Source: Candidatus Kaiserbacteria bacterium
GTDB lineage: Bacteria > Patescibacteriota > Minisyncoccia > Phycocordibacterales > Phycocordibacteraceae
Reading direction: 5' to 3'
DNA length: 18,801 bases
Assembly: GCA_003229135.1 (NCBI GenBank)
Contig: QIHV01000067.1
Location: 1 to 18,801 of the forward strand
The position numbers were made by a program, and so were the translations under genes. A model generated the notes under the pieces. That model was given only the letters and a program-made list of their open reading frames with translations. It had not been told where the DNA came from and did not search any database. Positions within the stretch are counted from its first letter, which is position 1. The number at the start of each line of letters is the position of its first letter. Below are positions 1-7,374 of the stretch, one piece after another.

Positions 1-1024
1 GCTGTGAATAGGGAACTGCATCCATATAATTTGGAAAGAAGAAGGCGTAGAAGTAGGGGGCGATGAAAATGTAGAGCGCGATGAAGGCGATGCTTGAGAG
101 TGCGAGCCAGAGCATTTTATTTTTCATACCCGCGCGGATTTCTGTGTCGGGGCGATTGACGAATTTCGCTTGTATCATTGTGCTGAACATTTTGAGTGGT
201 CCTTTTGTCTGGTCGGGAATGGCGATGGCAAAACTGTAAACGGCGACTTGTATCGGTCCGACAAAATGAAAGAGAAGTATTTGGTCAATGTGTCCAGCGA
301 TGCCACTCAAAATACCCATAAGTGAAAGATGTTTGGCGTAGGTCATCATTCCTGTGTCGGTTTTGCTTGCGTCTGGTTTGTATAGGTGCACGACACGGCG
401 GTAGAGTAGGAAAGTAGCAAATGTATTTGAAATGAAATAAACTGCCACAAGAATAAGTGGGCTGTGAGTGAGGAATATGGTTACAGTGAGCGCGCCGATT
501 GAAAATAGAGTTTTAATGATACCGAAATATAGTGCAGAGTGGCGGAAGTCTTTTTTCGCATTGAGGAATGCTCCCGCGAAGTTTGCACTTGCGAGAAAAG
601 GCGAGAGGGAACCGCCGATAAGGACGCCAAATGCCAGTGTGGTGTTGCCTTGGAAGAAGTAATATACCGCAAGCACAAATGCGCCGATGAAAATAAGCGC
701 ACTCCAGCGCAGGTTTTTCCAGAAGCCCTCGTAGAGCGAGCCGTCAAATCCGCGTGCGATAGATTGAAACACCGAAGTGCCGAGTCCTGTGAGAGAAAAA
801 GTGGAGAGCAGGGCAACAATAGCAATAACATATTTGTACTCTCCATATACATCTTTTGGTAGATAGCGCGCGACGATAATCGCAAAACCAAAGATAGCAA
901 GTGATTCAATGACTTGAGCGAATAGTGACCAAAAACCGCCTGAAGCGAGATAGACCATATCGGTCTTGGTATACTTCTCGCTTTTGCGAAGGAGTCGGTA
1001 TAAACGGCTTTTGAGAGGGGGCAT
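1..1024 (-). CDS. Polysaccharide/lipid-linked oligosaccharide flippase (Wzx/MVF-like), 3' end cut by window
   Basis: The minus strand is open from an ATG at 1024 to the window edge, giving 341 codons without a stop. After a basic start (MPPLKSRLYRLLRKSEKYTK) come repeated hydrophobic helices, for example LASGGFWSLFAQVIESLAIF and IVARYLPKDVYGEYKYVIAI. A hydrophobic helix ending in AR-x-L followed by YGEYK is typical of the N-terminus of Wzx/RfbX-type flippases of the MOP superfamily, which move undecaprenyl-linked sugars across the membrane. The segment ends in a further membrane helix and FFFPNYMDAVPYS. Family members are usually about 400-500 residues, so roughly the last quarter lies outside. 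The gene is divergent from an O-antigen ligase-like gene, which fits a shared envelope-glycan role. The general class is secure; the substrate and exact subfamily are not. Confidence 0.8.
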   Translation of the reverse strand, partial: MPPLKSRLYRLLRKSEKYTKTDMVYLASGGFWSLFAQVIESLAIFGFAIIVARYLPKDVYGEYKYVIAIVALLSTFSLTGLGTSVFQSIARGFDGSLYEGFWKNLRWSALIFIGAFVLAVYYFFQGNTTLAFGVLIGGSLSPFLASANFAGAFLNAKKDFRHSALYFGIIKTLFSIGALTVTIFLTHSPLILVAVYFISNTFATFLLYRRVVHLYKPDASKTDTGMMTYAKHLSLMGILSGIAGHIDQILLFHFVGPIQVAVYSFAIAIPDQTKGPLKMFSTMIQAKFVNRPDTEIRAGMKNKMLWLALSSIAFIALYIFIAPYFYAFFFPNYMDAVPYSQ

Positions 1025-1036
1025 ATAAATAGAGTA

Positions 1037-1042
1037 ACTATA
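1037..1042 (-). promoter_or_regulatory. -10 box (TATAGT) of the flippase gene
   Basis: On the minus strand TATAGT lies 12 nt before the ATG at 1024 and is followed by TTACTCTAT. Transcription would begin only a few bases before the start codon. The same TATAGT plus TACTC pattern precedes two other genes in this window. No convincing -35 is visible. Confidence 0.4.
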
Positions 1043-1121
1043 TTACTATCGTATCATTAGAATTAAACCAAAGTTATGGATTACAGGTTGCGTGGGGTGG
1101 CGGGGCGGTGGTTTATGAAAG

Positions 1122-1156
1122 AAGGCAAGGAATTCTCGCAGAGAATTCCTTGCCTT
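1122..1156. repeat. Perfect 16-bp inverted repeat with 3-nt spacer in a divergent intergenic region
   Basis: The left arm at 1122-1137 (AAGGCAAGGAATTCTC) is exactly complementary to 1141-1156, with GCA between. It lies between two divergently transcribed genes, 14 bp before the -10 box of the rightward gene. Neither side has a T run, so a terminator is unlikely. It could be an operator for a dimeric regulator, a cruciform, or a remnant element. Confidence 0.7.
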
Positions 1157-1169
1157 GTGTGGTGCGTGG

Positions 1170-1175
1170 TATAGT
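1170..1175 (+). promoter_or_regulatory. -10 box (TATAGT) of the O-antigen ligase-like gene
   Basis: TATAGT is followed by GGTACTCATC and then ATG at 1186, a gap of 10 nt, so the transcript would be nearly leaderless. A weak -35 candidate (TTCCTT, 1147-1152) sits 17 nt upstream inside the palindrome. The box decides the start: an upstream ATG at 1108 in the same frame would lie before the promoter and read through the palindrome. Confidence 0.45.
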
Positions 1176-1185
1176 GGTACTCATC

Positions 1186-3366
1186 ATGCTAAAAGAAGGA
1201 GGCACAGCGAAACAAATTGCCAGGTGGGTAACATTGGGTGCATTGTTTCTGTTACCGCTCACACCGCTTCTTATCGCCAACAATATGTTTTTTCCTTTCA
1301 TTACGGGGAAAGCATTTTTCTTTCGTATTATTGTAGAAATTGCATTTGCTGGGTGGTTAGTACTGGCTGCTGCGGATAAAAAGTATCGACCGCGTTGGAG
1401 CTGGATATCTGTCATACTCGTCGCATTTGTTGTGTGGATGTTTATTGCAGACCTTTTCGCGGTAAATCCACAAAAGGCATTTTGGAGCAACTTTGAACGA
1501 ATGGAGGGGTGGATCACGCTTATTCACTTGCTTGCACTCTTTTTCATAATGAGTACGGTGCTTACCGTAGAAAAGAAATGGCGCGCGTGGTGGTACACGT
1601 TCATTGCATTTTCAGTTTATGTCATTGGGTACGGTTTATTGCAGCTCGCAGGTGTTACGGCAATTCATCAAGGCAATACGCGTATTGACGCATCGCTTGG
1701 TAACGCGGCATACCTTGCCGTGTATATGCTCTTTAATTTCTTTATTGCCAGTTGGTTGGCACTAACGACAAACAAACTTTGGCTTCGGTATGCACTGTTT
1801 GTATTTGCATTTTTTGCCGCGTGGATACTCTTTGCTACGGCAACGCGTGGCACAATACTCGGTCTTGCTGGTGCCATTTTGCTTTCGGCACTACTGGCAC
1901 TTTTTACAATGGGGAAGCGTGTACGTGGGTACGCCATCGGTGCGTTGCTGCTCATTGTACTCATCGGCAGTGGTTTTATGCTTGCTAAAGATACAGGCGC
2001 AATACGTCACGACCCCGTGCTTGGGCGTATTGCTTCTATCTCGCTCGCCGCTGGAGACACGCGCTTCACTATATGGCATATGGCGCTGGAGGGCGCTGCG
2101 GAAAAGCCCGTATTTGGTTGGGGTCAGGAAGGGTTTAATTATGTTTTTAATCAGTATTACGAACCGTCTCTATATACACAGGAACAATGGTTTGATAGGG
2201 CACACAATGCATTTGTAGATTGGCTTGTCGAGGGTGGAGTACCAGCATTTCTGTTATATCTTGCCTTATTTGTTTCAGCTCTGTGGGCATTGTGGCGCGC
2301 TCCATTTTCGCGCGTTGAGCAAATTGCCATTACCGCACTTTTGGCGGGATATGCATTTCATAATCTTTTTGTATTCGATAATATTGTTTCCTATATAAGC
2401 TTTTTCGCTGTACTTGCGTTAATTGATGGCAATGTAAGCAAGCCAATTCGTGCATTTGAACGAATACCGGAACTATCGGAAGGGTCGGTTGGCACCATAG
2501 CAATACCGACTGCCGCTGCATTTATACTGGCAATTATACTGTGGGTTGACGTGCCTGGTGTAAATGCCGCAACAGGGCTCATCACCGCACTCTCACCGTC
2601 TCGACAGGGCATCGCTGGGAACATTGCCGCATGGAAAAAAGAAACAGCACACCCGGCATTTGCACAGCAGGAAGTTAGCGAACAATTATTGACGTTTGCA
2701 ATGCAGATAGTAGCTCGAAAAGATATTCCCATTAAAAATAAACAACAGTTGGCAACACTTGCCATCAATGAAATGCGTAAAGAAGTTACCGCGGTGCCTT
2801 ACGATGCGCGTCTTCGATTTGAATTGGCAGTAGGGTATTCCGCATTTGGTGATTATAAAGACTCACTAATACAAATGGCTGCTGCACGAGCGCTCTCACC
2901 AAAGAAAGTTTCAATAATTGTAGAAGATGGGATTGTTAATATGCAAGCTGGCAATACAAAAAGTGCGGCACGGGACTTTAAGTATGCTTACGAACTTGCA
3001 CCTCAGTTTACACAGCTGGCAAGTATCGGTGCTGCAGGAAATGTACTCGCCGGTAACCTTGCTGCCGCACAAGCTATTCTGCAAAAAACATTTGGCACCA
3101 CTATCGTAGATAAGCCGATTTTAGTACAGGCATATATTCAAACCAAACAGTACAAACAACTTCTGGCTATTTTTAAACAGCGTGTTGCAAGGCCTGGGAG
3201 CTCAGTTTATGACGCTTTTCGTCTTGCCATTACAGAGGCCGCTCTTGGTAACACCCGTACAGCGATTACTTATATACAAACCATTACAAAAGCACATCCG
3301 CAAACAAAACAATTAGGCGAAAAACTTATAAAACAAATACAAAAAGGAACAGCTACATTATTATGA
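1186..3366 (+). CDS. O-antigen ligase/polymerase-like membrane protein with C-terminal TPR region
   Basis: This is a 726-residue protein with about a dozen predicted membrane helices in the first ~440 residues, followed by a soluble helical tail. Family marks of the Wzy/WaaL (Wzy_C) fold are visible: RIDASLGNAAYLAVYM, then TATRGTILGL, then a large loop with RFTIWHMALEGAAEKPVFGWG and DRAHNAFVDWLVEGGVPAF, where the conserved Arg, His and Glu-Gly lie. Such proteins join or polymerise lipid-linked glycans on the outer face of the membrane. The tail from about residue 530 has TPR-like helical repeats (ELAVGYSAFGDYKDSLIQMA; VNMQAGNTKSAARDFKYAYE), common in large multidomain ligases. Substrate could be an S-layer or surface glycan; this cannot be read from the sequence. 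The start at 1186 is chosen because it follows the -10 box directly. It overlaps murB by 4 nt (ATGA), so the two are probably co-translated. The stop is UGA. Confidence 0.85.
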   Translation: MLKEGGTAKQIARWVTLGALFLLPLTPLLIANNMFFPFITGKAFFFRIIVEIAFAGWLVLAAADKKYRPRWSWISVILVAFVVWMFIADLFAVNPQKAFWSNFERMEGWITLIHLLALFFIMSTVLTVEKKWRAWWYTFIAFSVYVIGYGLLQLAGVTAIHQGNTRIDASLGNAAYLAVYMLFNFFIASWLALTTNKLWLRYALFVFAFFAAWILFATATRGTILGLAGAILLSALLALFTMGKRVRGYAIGALLLIVLIGSGFMLAKDTGAIRHDPVLGRIASISLAAGDTRFTIWHMALEGAAEKPVFGWGQEGFNYVFNQYYEPSLYTQEQWFDRAHNAFVDWLVEGGVPAFLLYLALFVSALWALWRAPFSRVEQIAITALLAGYAFHNLFVFDNIVSYISFFAVLALIDGNVSKPIRAFERIPELSEGSVGTIAIPTAAAFILAIILWVDVPGVNAATGLITALSPSRQGIAGNIAAWKKETAHPAFAQQEVSEQLLTFAMQIVARKDIPIKNKQQLATLAINEMRKEVTAVPYDARLRFELAVGYSAFGDYKDSLIQMAAARALSPKKVSIIVEDGIVNMQAGNTKSAARDFKYAYELAPQFTQLASIGAAGNVLAGNLAAAQAILQKTFGTTIVDKPILVQAYIQTKQYKQLLAIFKQRVARPGSSVYDAFRLAITEAALGNTRTAITYIQTITKAHPQTKQLGEKLIKQIQKGTATLL

Positions 3367-4379
3367 ATAACATACGGGAGAATATTGCTCTTGCGCCATT
3401 TACGACGCTTGGGGTTGGAGGAGCCGCACGGTGGTTTATTGACAGCGCGTCAGTGAAAGATGTTATTGGTGCGCTTGGTGAAGCTAAGCGCCGAGGCATT
3501 GGTGTTGCCGTACTTGGCGGTGGCTCAAACACGCTTGTACCAGATATTGGAATTGATGGGCTGGTACTGCATATTTCTATACCCGGTATCGAGTTAGTTT
3601 CTGAAAATAATGAAGTGTTACTTATTACTGGCGGTGGTGTCGCATGGGATGCGGTGGTTACATATGCATCAGAACACGCGCTGTGGGGTATCGAAAACCT
3701 TGCTGCTATTCCCGGAACTATCGGTGCGGCGCCTGTCCAAAATATCGGTGCATATGGCAGAGAGCTTTCCAATGTATTTGAATGGGCAGATGTTGTAGAG
3801 CGCAATAGTGGAGATACAAAACGTATAACAAAATATGATGCTGCATTTGGCTATCGTGACTCTATATTTAAAAAAAATAATGCATGGGTAATAACCAAAG
3901 TAGCACTTTGTCTTTCCCGAACTGGTGTACCGGACATTTCATACAAAGACCTTGCGGATATTTCGGCTGTGGGCGGAGTTCTCAGCACACCAGCACAAGT
4001 GGCAAATGCAGTGCGTACCGTTCGCACTAATAAAATGCCGCCAGCAGGACTTGGTTCAGCTGGGTCATTTTTCAAAAACCCCATCATAACTCATAAGGAC
4101 TATGCAGCACTGCAAAAACGTATCCCTGGGATTATAGGATTTGAATGCGCCGGAAATATAAAAGTACCACTTGCATGGATACTCGACCATGTACTTAATT
4201 TGCGCGGCGTGTCTTTTGGTACCGTACAACTTTATGAAAAACATTTGCTTGTTTTAATTACAAAAAGTAATGCAACAGAAACAGATATTAATAAATGTGC
4301 TCGTGAAATAAGTACACAAGTGTACGAAGCAACCGGTATTACAATTGAGCGTGAAGTGCAAACACTTAAAGTTTGTTAA
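3363..4379 (+). CDS. murB: UDP-N-acetylenolpyruvoylglucosamine reductase MurB
   Basis: This 338-residue flavoenzyme reduces UDP-GlcNAc-enolpyruvate with NADPH to UDP-MurNAc, the second committed step of peptidoglycan precursor synthesis in the cytoplasm. The FAD-binding part contains TTLGVGGAARWF near the N-terminus, LGGGSN (residues 51-56) and a clear IPGTIGAAPVQNIGAYGRE block. YRDSIFKK holds the conserved Tyr-Arg pair. AGSFFKNP (about 233-240) carries the catalytic Ser235 that protonates the intermediate. The layout, with the Tyr loop retained, suggests the E. coli-like type I enzyme, and the length is normal. The start codon overlaps the stop of the upstream glycan gene (ATGA), indicating translational coupling; a weak AAGGA is too far upstream to be a normal ribosome site. 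Identification is secure. Confidence 0.96.
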   Translation: MNNIRENIALAPFTTLGVGGAARWFIDSASVKDVIGALGEAKRRGIGVAVLGGGSNTLVPDIGIDGLVLHISIPGIELVSENNEVLLITGGGVAWDAVVTYASEHALWGIENLAAIPGTIGAAPVQNIGAYGRELSNVFEWADVVERNSGDTKRITKYDAAFGYRDSIFKKNNAWVITKVALCLSRTGVPDISYKDLADISAVGGVLSTPAQVANAVRTVRTNKMPPAGLGSAGSFFKNPIITHKDYAALQKRIPGIIGFECAGNIKVPLAWILDHVLNLRGVSFGTVQLYEKHLLVLITKSNATETDINKCAREISTQVYEATGITIEREVQTLKVC

Positions 4380-4546
4380 TTTATAACTTATAAAAATATT
4401 TTTGTGTGTGCAACGTTATCCACACCCACGTACATAATGCGCACAAAAATAATTTATGCGCGCAATAATATAGAAAGAACATTCGTGCATGTTGTTTTAG
4501 GCGCGAGTGGGTCGACAATATTAATCATCTTCTTTTACACACGACT
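4380..4546. promoter_or_regulatory. Intergenic region with a perfect DnaA box and probable promoter
   Basis: These 167 nt separate murB from the basic repeat protein gene. They start A/T-rich (AAAAATATTTTT) and contain a consensus DnaA box TTATCCACA at 4416-4424. A possible promoter for the following gene is TTGTTT (4492-4497) with ACAATA 17 nt further (4515-4520), giving a short leader of about 20 nt. There is no GC-rich terminator for murB. Confidence 0.4.
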
Positions 4547-4744
4547 ATGGCAACAAAAAAGCGCACTACAAAAAAAAGGACAACGCGTAAGACAACGCGC
4601 AAGGCTGTACGTAAAACTACACGCAAAGTTGCACGTAAGACAACGCGCAAAACTACACGCAAAGTTGCACGCAAGGCAACGCGCAAGGCTGTACGTAAAA
4701 CTGCGAAGAAGACAATTCGTCGTCGCACTAAAAAGCGTAGATAA
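4547..4744 (+). CDS. Small histone H1/Hc-like basic repeat protein
   Basis: The protein has 65 residues built almost entirely from Lys, Arg, Thr, Ala and Val. Its core is a run of tetrapeptides of the form Lys/Arg-x-x-Arg/Lys, such as KTTR, KAVR and KVAR, ending in KKTIRRRTKKRR. It has no hydrophobic core, acidic residues or aromatics. Composition and periodicity resemble the C-terminal tail of eukaryotic histone H1 and the chlamydial Hc1/Hc2 proteins, which bind DNA non-specifically and compact it. A role as nucleoid-associated protein is inference from composition; RNA or polyphosphate binding is possible. The coding DNA is a 12-nt imperfect tandem array, so length may vary between strains. 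It is a single gene closed by a strong terminator. Despite its low complexity it is probably real, because the reading frame ends exactly before that terminator. Confidence 0.8.
   Translation: MATKKRTTKKRTTRKTTRKAVRKTTRKVARKTTRKTTRKVARKATRKAVRKTAKKTIRRRTKKRR
4573..4710 (+). repeat. 12-nt imperfect tandem repeats inside the basic protein gene
   Basis: Units such as AAGACAACGCGC, AAGGCTGTACGT, AAAACTACACGC and AAAGTTGCACGT follow each other and recur in larger blocks of 36-48 nt. Each unit encodes one tetrapeptide of the Lys-x-x-Arg series. Confidence 0.85.
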
Positions 4745-4752
4745 ATCAGCAC

Positions 4753-4788
4753 AACGCAAAAACCTCCCATTTGGGAGGTTTTTGCGTT
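4753..4788 (+). terminator. Strong intrinsic terminator after the basic repeat gene
   Basis: A 16-bp perfect stem (4753-4768 with 4773-4788) has the GC core CCTCCC/GGGAGG, an ATTT loop and TTTTT inside the descending arm. It begins 8 nt after the stop codon. Its right edge touches the -10 box of secA, so termination and initiation are packed together. Confidence 0.85.
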
Positions 4789-4793
4789 ATAGT
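4788..4793 (+). promoter_or_regulatory. -10 box (TATAGT) of secA
   Basis: TATAGT is followed by AGTACTCTAT and ATG at 4804, a 10-nt gap. This is nearly identical to the start region at 1170-1188. It implies a near-leaderless secA transcript and rules out the earlier in-frame ATG at 4771, which lies inside the terminator hairpin. Confidence 0.5.
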
Positions 4794-4803
4794 AGTACTC
4801 TAT

Positions 4804-7329
4804 ATGAGTGTATTAGACCGTTTCTTCTCTCGCAACCAATCTGCGTCATTTTTGCGTAGTGCAAAACCGATTGTGTCTCGTATAGGAGAATTTGAAGCGC
4901 AATTAAAGCCACTTTCTAAAGAGGAGCTCATAGAACGCCTCAATACTCTTCGAGAGCGTACTGGCGGTGTACCAAAATCTGAAACGGATACTGCCGAGGT
5001 ATTTGCAATAGTACGTGAAGCAGCAAGCCGCACACTGGGCGAGCGACCTTACGAGGTACAGTTGATAGGAGGTCTAGCACTTGCGAAGGGGCATATTGCA
5101 GAGATGCGCACAGGAGAAGGTAAAACACTTGCAGCAACAGCGTCAGTAATTTTGCACGCTCTGGCGGGGAAGGGTGTGCATGTTGTAACAGTTAACGATT
5201 ATCTCTCACGACGTGACGGCACTTGGATGGGGCAGGTATATGAGTATCTCGGTCTTACACTTGGCATTGTTACGGCAAGCGGGTCGTATATGTATGACCC
5301 GGCACACATTTCCAAAGAAGAGGATGAGGCACGTGATGAAACTGGTTCCTTCCGAGTATTTTATGATTTTTTACGTCCGGCTACCAAACAAGAAGCGTAT
5401 GCCGCTGACATTACTTACGCAACTAACAATGAGCTTGGATTTGATTACCTACGAGACAATACATCTTACGATCGAACGCAGGTTGTACAAAGGGGACATT
5501 ACTTTGCACTTATAGATGAGATAGATTCGATTCTTATAGATGAAGCGCGCACGCCACTTATTATTTCTGGTCCTGCCGATGATGCCGCAAGTCTATATGA
5601 GCGCTTTGCTATAATGGTACAGGCATTTAATCCTGAAGAAGACTATGTTATTGATGAGAAACGTAAAGCAATTCAAGTTACCGATGCGGGAATTACAAAA
5701 GCTGAAAAAGCACTTGGTCTCGACAATCTCTATACTGAAGGAGGTATAAAATTTGCACACCATCTAGAAACTGCGATCAGAGCTAAGGCGCTTTTTACTA
5801 AAAATAAAGAGTATGTTGTAAAAGATGATGAAGTTCTCATTGTTGATGAGTTTACAGGCAGGTTACAGCCTGGACGGCGTTGGTCGGAAGGTCTTCATCA
5901 AGCTATGGAAGCAAAGGAGGGTGTATCAATACAAAAAGAAACACGTACTTACGCAAGTATTACTTTCCAGAACTATTTTCGTATGTATAAAAAGTTGTCA
6001 GGAATGACAGGAACTGCGCTCTCATCTGAAGAGGAATTTTATACTATATATAAACTTGAGGTGGTTGTTATACCGACGAACCTGCCTATTATTCGTAAAG
6101 ATTATAATGATCAAATTTTTCAAACAATGAGTAGCAAATATGTTGCGGTGGCAAAACAGGTTGCAAAATATCATAAAAATAATCAGCCAGTTCTTATAGG
6201 TACTGTATCAATCGAAGATAATGAGATTGTAGACCGATACCTAACCGAAGCTGGCGTACCGCACGAAGTACTAAATGCTAAAAATCACGAACGTGAAGGT
6301 GAGATTATTGCTCAGGCCGGCAGGAAGGGAAGGGTAACCGTTGCAACCAATATGGCTGGTCGCGGTGTCGACATTAAGCTGGGCGGCACACCAACCGACC
6401 CAGATGAGCAGAAAATTGTGCAAGATGCAGGCGGGCTTGTGGTTATTGGTACCGAGCGCCATGAAGCACGCCGTATTGACAATCAGTTACGTGGTCGCTC
6501 AGGTCGTCACGGCGACCCCGGAGAAACAAAATTCTTTGTGTCCCTTGAAGATAAACTAATGAGAGTCTTTGCATCCGATACAATTAAGAAAGTTATGAGT
6601 ACTCTTAAAATACCTGAGGACGAACCGATTGAAAGTCGTATGATTACTCGTGCGCTTGAAACAGCACAGGAACGTATTGAAGGATTTAACTTCGATTCAC
6701 GCAAGCAAATACTGGCTTATGATGATGTACTAAACACTCAGCGCCTTTCTATTTATGCACGTAGGCACGCAGCACTTTTTGGTACAGAGGAGGAGATATT
6801 TTCAGTTATACGTGAACTTATCGCCAATTACCCAGACTCGGAGGAAGTTTTTAACGCACAACTCACAGAGTTTGGACAAGAGATATTCGCACTTCTACTA
6901 CGTCGTCTTTTACTGCAAGTAACAGATATGTTTTGGCTAGAGCATCTGGAGGCAATGGAATATTTACGTCGAAGCGTTTCGCTTCGTGCCTATGGGCAGC
7001 GAGATCCGTTGATTGAATATCGACGTGAAGGACTTACCCGTTTTCATATTATGGAAGACAGTATGGGAAAGACTGTATATGAAGCGATACCACGACTGGT
7101 ATTGGCTGATGATGCGCGTATTCGAGTGCAGGAGGAGAAAACACACGCGACACTTGTTGCCGCCTCAGAAGGTGATGCAGACGAAGGCATTCCAAATAAA
7201 CCGATTGTAAAAGAAATTATTCCTAATCGAAATGACCAAGTAACAATACGTAAGGGGGAGGAAACGCAAAGTCTAAAATATAAGAAAGCTGAACAGTTAA
7301 TTCTTGAGGGGTGGGAACTTGTACAGTAA
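4804..7329 (+). CDS. secA: Preprotein translocase ATPase SecA
   Basis: This 841-residue motor binds the SecYEG channel and pushes unfolded secretory proteins across the membrane by ATP hydrolysis. Walker A is TGEGKT (G104-T108), Walker B is DEID (238-241) followed by the hallmark SILIDEARTPLIISG, and the second motor domain has TNMAGRGVDIKLGG and RRIDNQLRGRSGRHGDPG. The helical scaffold and wing parts follow. The C-terminus ends in VTIRKGEETQSLKYKKAEQL with no Cys-rich zinc finger, so SecB-type binding through that finger is not expected. Compared with E. coli SecA there is a roughly 36-residue insertion at about 160-195 (containing MYDPAHISKEEDEARDETGS) just before the conserved KQEAYAADITY block. 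I recall similar insertions in other CPR SecA proteins. It is a single gene with its own promoter. The start at 4804 follows the -10 box. Confidence 0.97.
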   Translation: MSVLDRFFSRNQSASFLRSAKPIVSRIGEFEAQLKPLSKEELIERLNTLRERTGGVPKSETDTAEVFAIVREAASRTLGERPYEVQLIGGLALAKGHIAEMRTGEGKTLAATASVILHALAGKGVHVVTVNDYLSRRDGTWMGQVYEYLGLTLGIVTASGSYMYDPAHISKEEDEARDETGSFRVFYDFLRPATKQEAYAADITYATNNELGFDYLRDNTSYDRTQVVQRGHYFALIDEIDSILIDEARTPLIISGPADDAASLYERFAIMVQAFNPEEDYVIDEKRKAIQVTDAGITKAEKALGLDNLYTEGGIKFAHHLETAIRAKALFTKNKEYVVKDDEVLIVDEFTGRLQPGRRWSEGLHQAMEAKEGVSIQKETRTYASITFQNYFRMYKKLSGMTGTALSSEEEFYTIYKLEVVVIPTNLPIIRKDYNDQIFQTMSSKYVAVAKQVAKYHKNNQPVLIGTVSIEDNEIVDRYLTEAGVPHEVLNAKNHEREGEIIAQAGRKGRVTVATNMAGRGVDIKLGGTPTDPDEQKIVQDAGGLVVIGTERHEARRIDNQLRGRSGRHGDPGETKFFVSLEDKLMRVFASDTIKKVMSTLKIPEDEPIESRMITRALETAQERIEGFNFDSRKQILAYDDVLNTQRLSIYARRHAALFGTEEEIFSVIRELIANYPDSEEVFNAQLTEFGQEIFALLLRRLLLQVTDMFWLEHLEAMEYLRRSVSLRAYGQRDPLIEYRREGLTRFHIMEDSMGKTVYEAIPRLVLADDARIRVQEEKTHATLVAASEGDADEGIPNKPIVKEIIPNRNDQVTIRKGEETQSLKYKKAEQLILEGWELVQ

Positions 7330-7357
7330 TCTCAAAAAGTCTGTTTTTTGTGCAAGG

Positions 7358-7363
7358 TATGGT
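7358..7363 (+). promoter_or_regulatory. -10-like box (TATGGT) before obg
   Basis: TATGGT lies 11 nt before the ATG at 7375, the same geometry as at the other gene heads here. No clear -35 is seen. The only candidate stop signal after secA is a weak A/T hairpin (CAAAAA...TTTTTTG) at about 7332-7350. Confidence 0.35.
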
Positions 7364-7374
7364 AATGTGCGTTT

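Noticed and set aside
481..909. Separate small genes within 468-909 on either strand
   Set aside because: They are out of frame with the continuous minus-strand flippase frame, whose membrane helices are well supported.
4380..4546. Chromosomal replication origin
   Set aside because: Only one DnaA box, no cluster, and no dnaA, dnaN or other origin-linked genes nearby.
4771..4803. secA starting at the in-frame ATG at 4771
   Set aside because: That ATG lies inside the terminator hairpin and upstream of the -10 box at 4788-4793; SecA homology begins at MSVLDRFF (4804).
4404..4859. Alternative 151-codon reading frame across the basic repeat gene, and long minus-strand frames over it
   Set aside because: They run through the terminator and the secA promoter. 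Their apparent openness comes from the 12-nt repeat structure.
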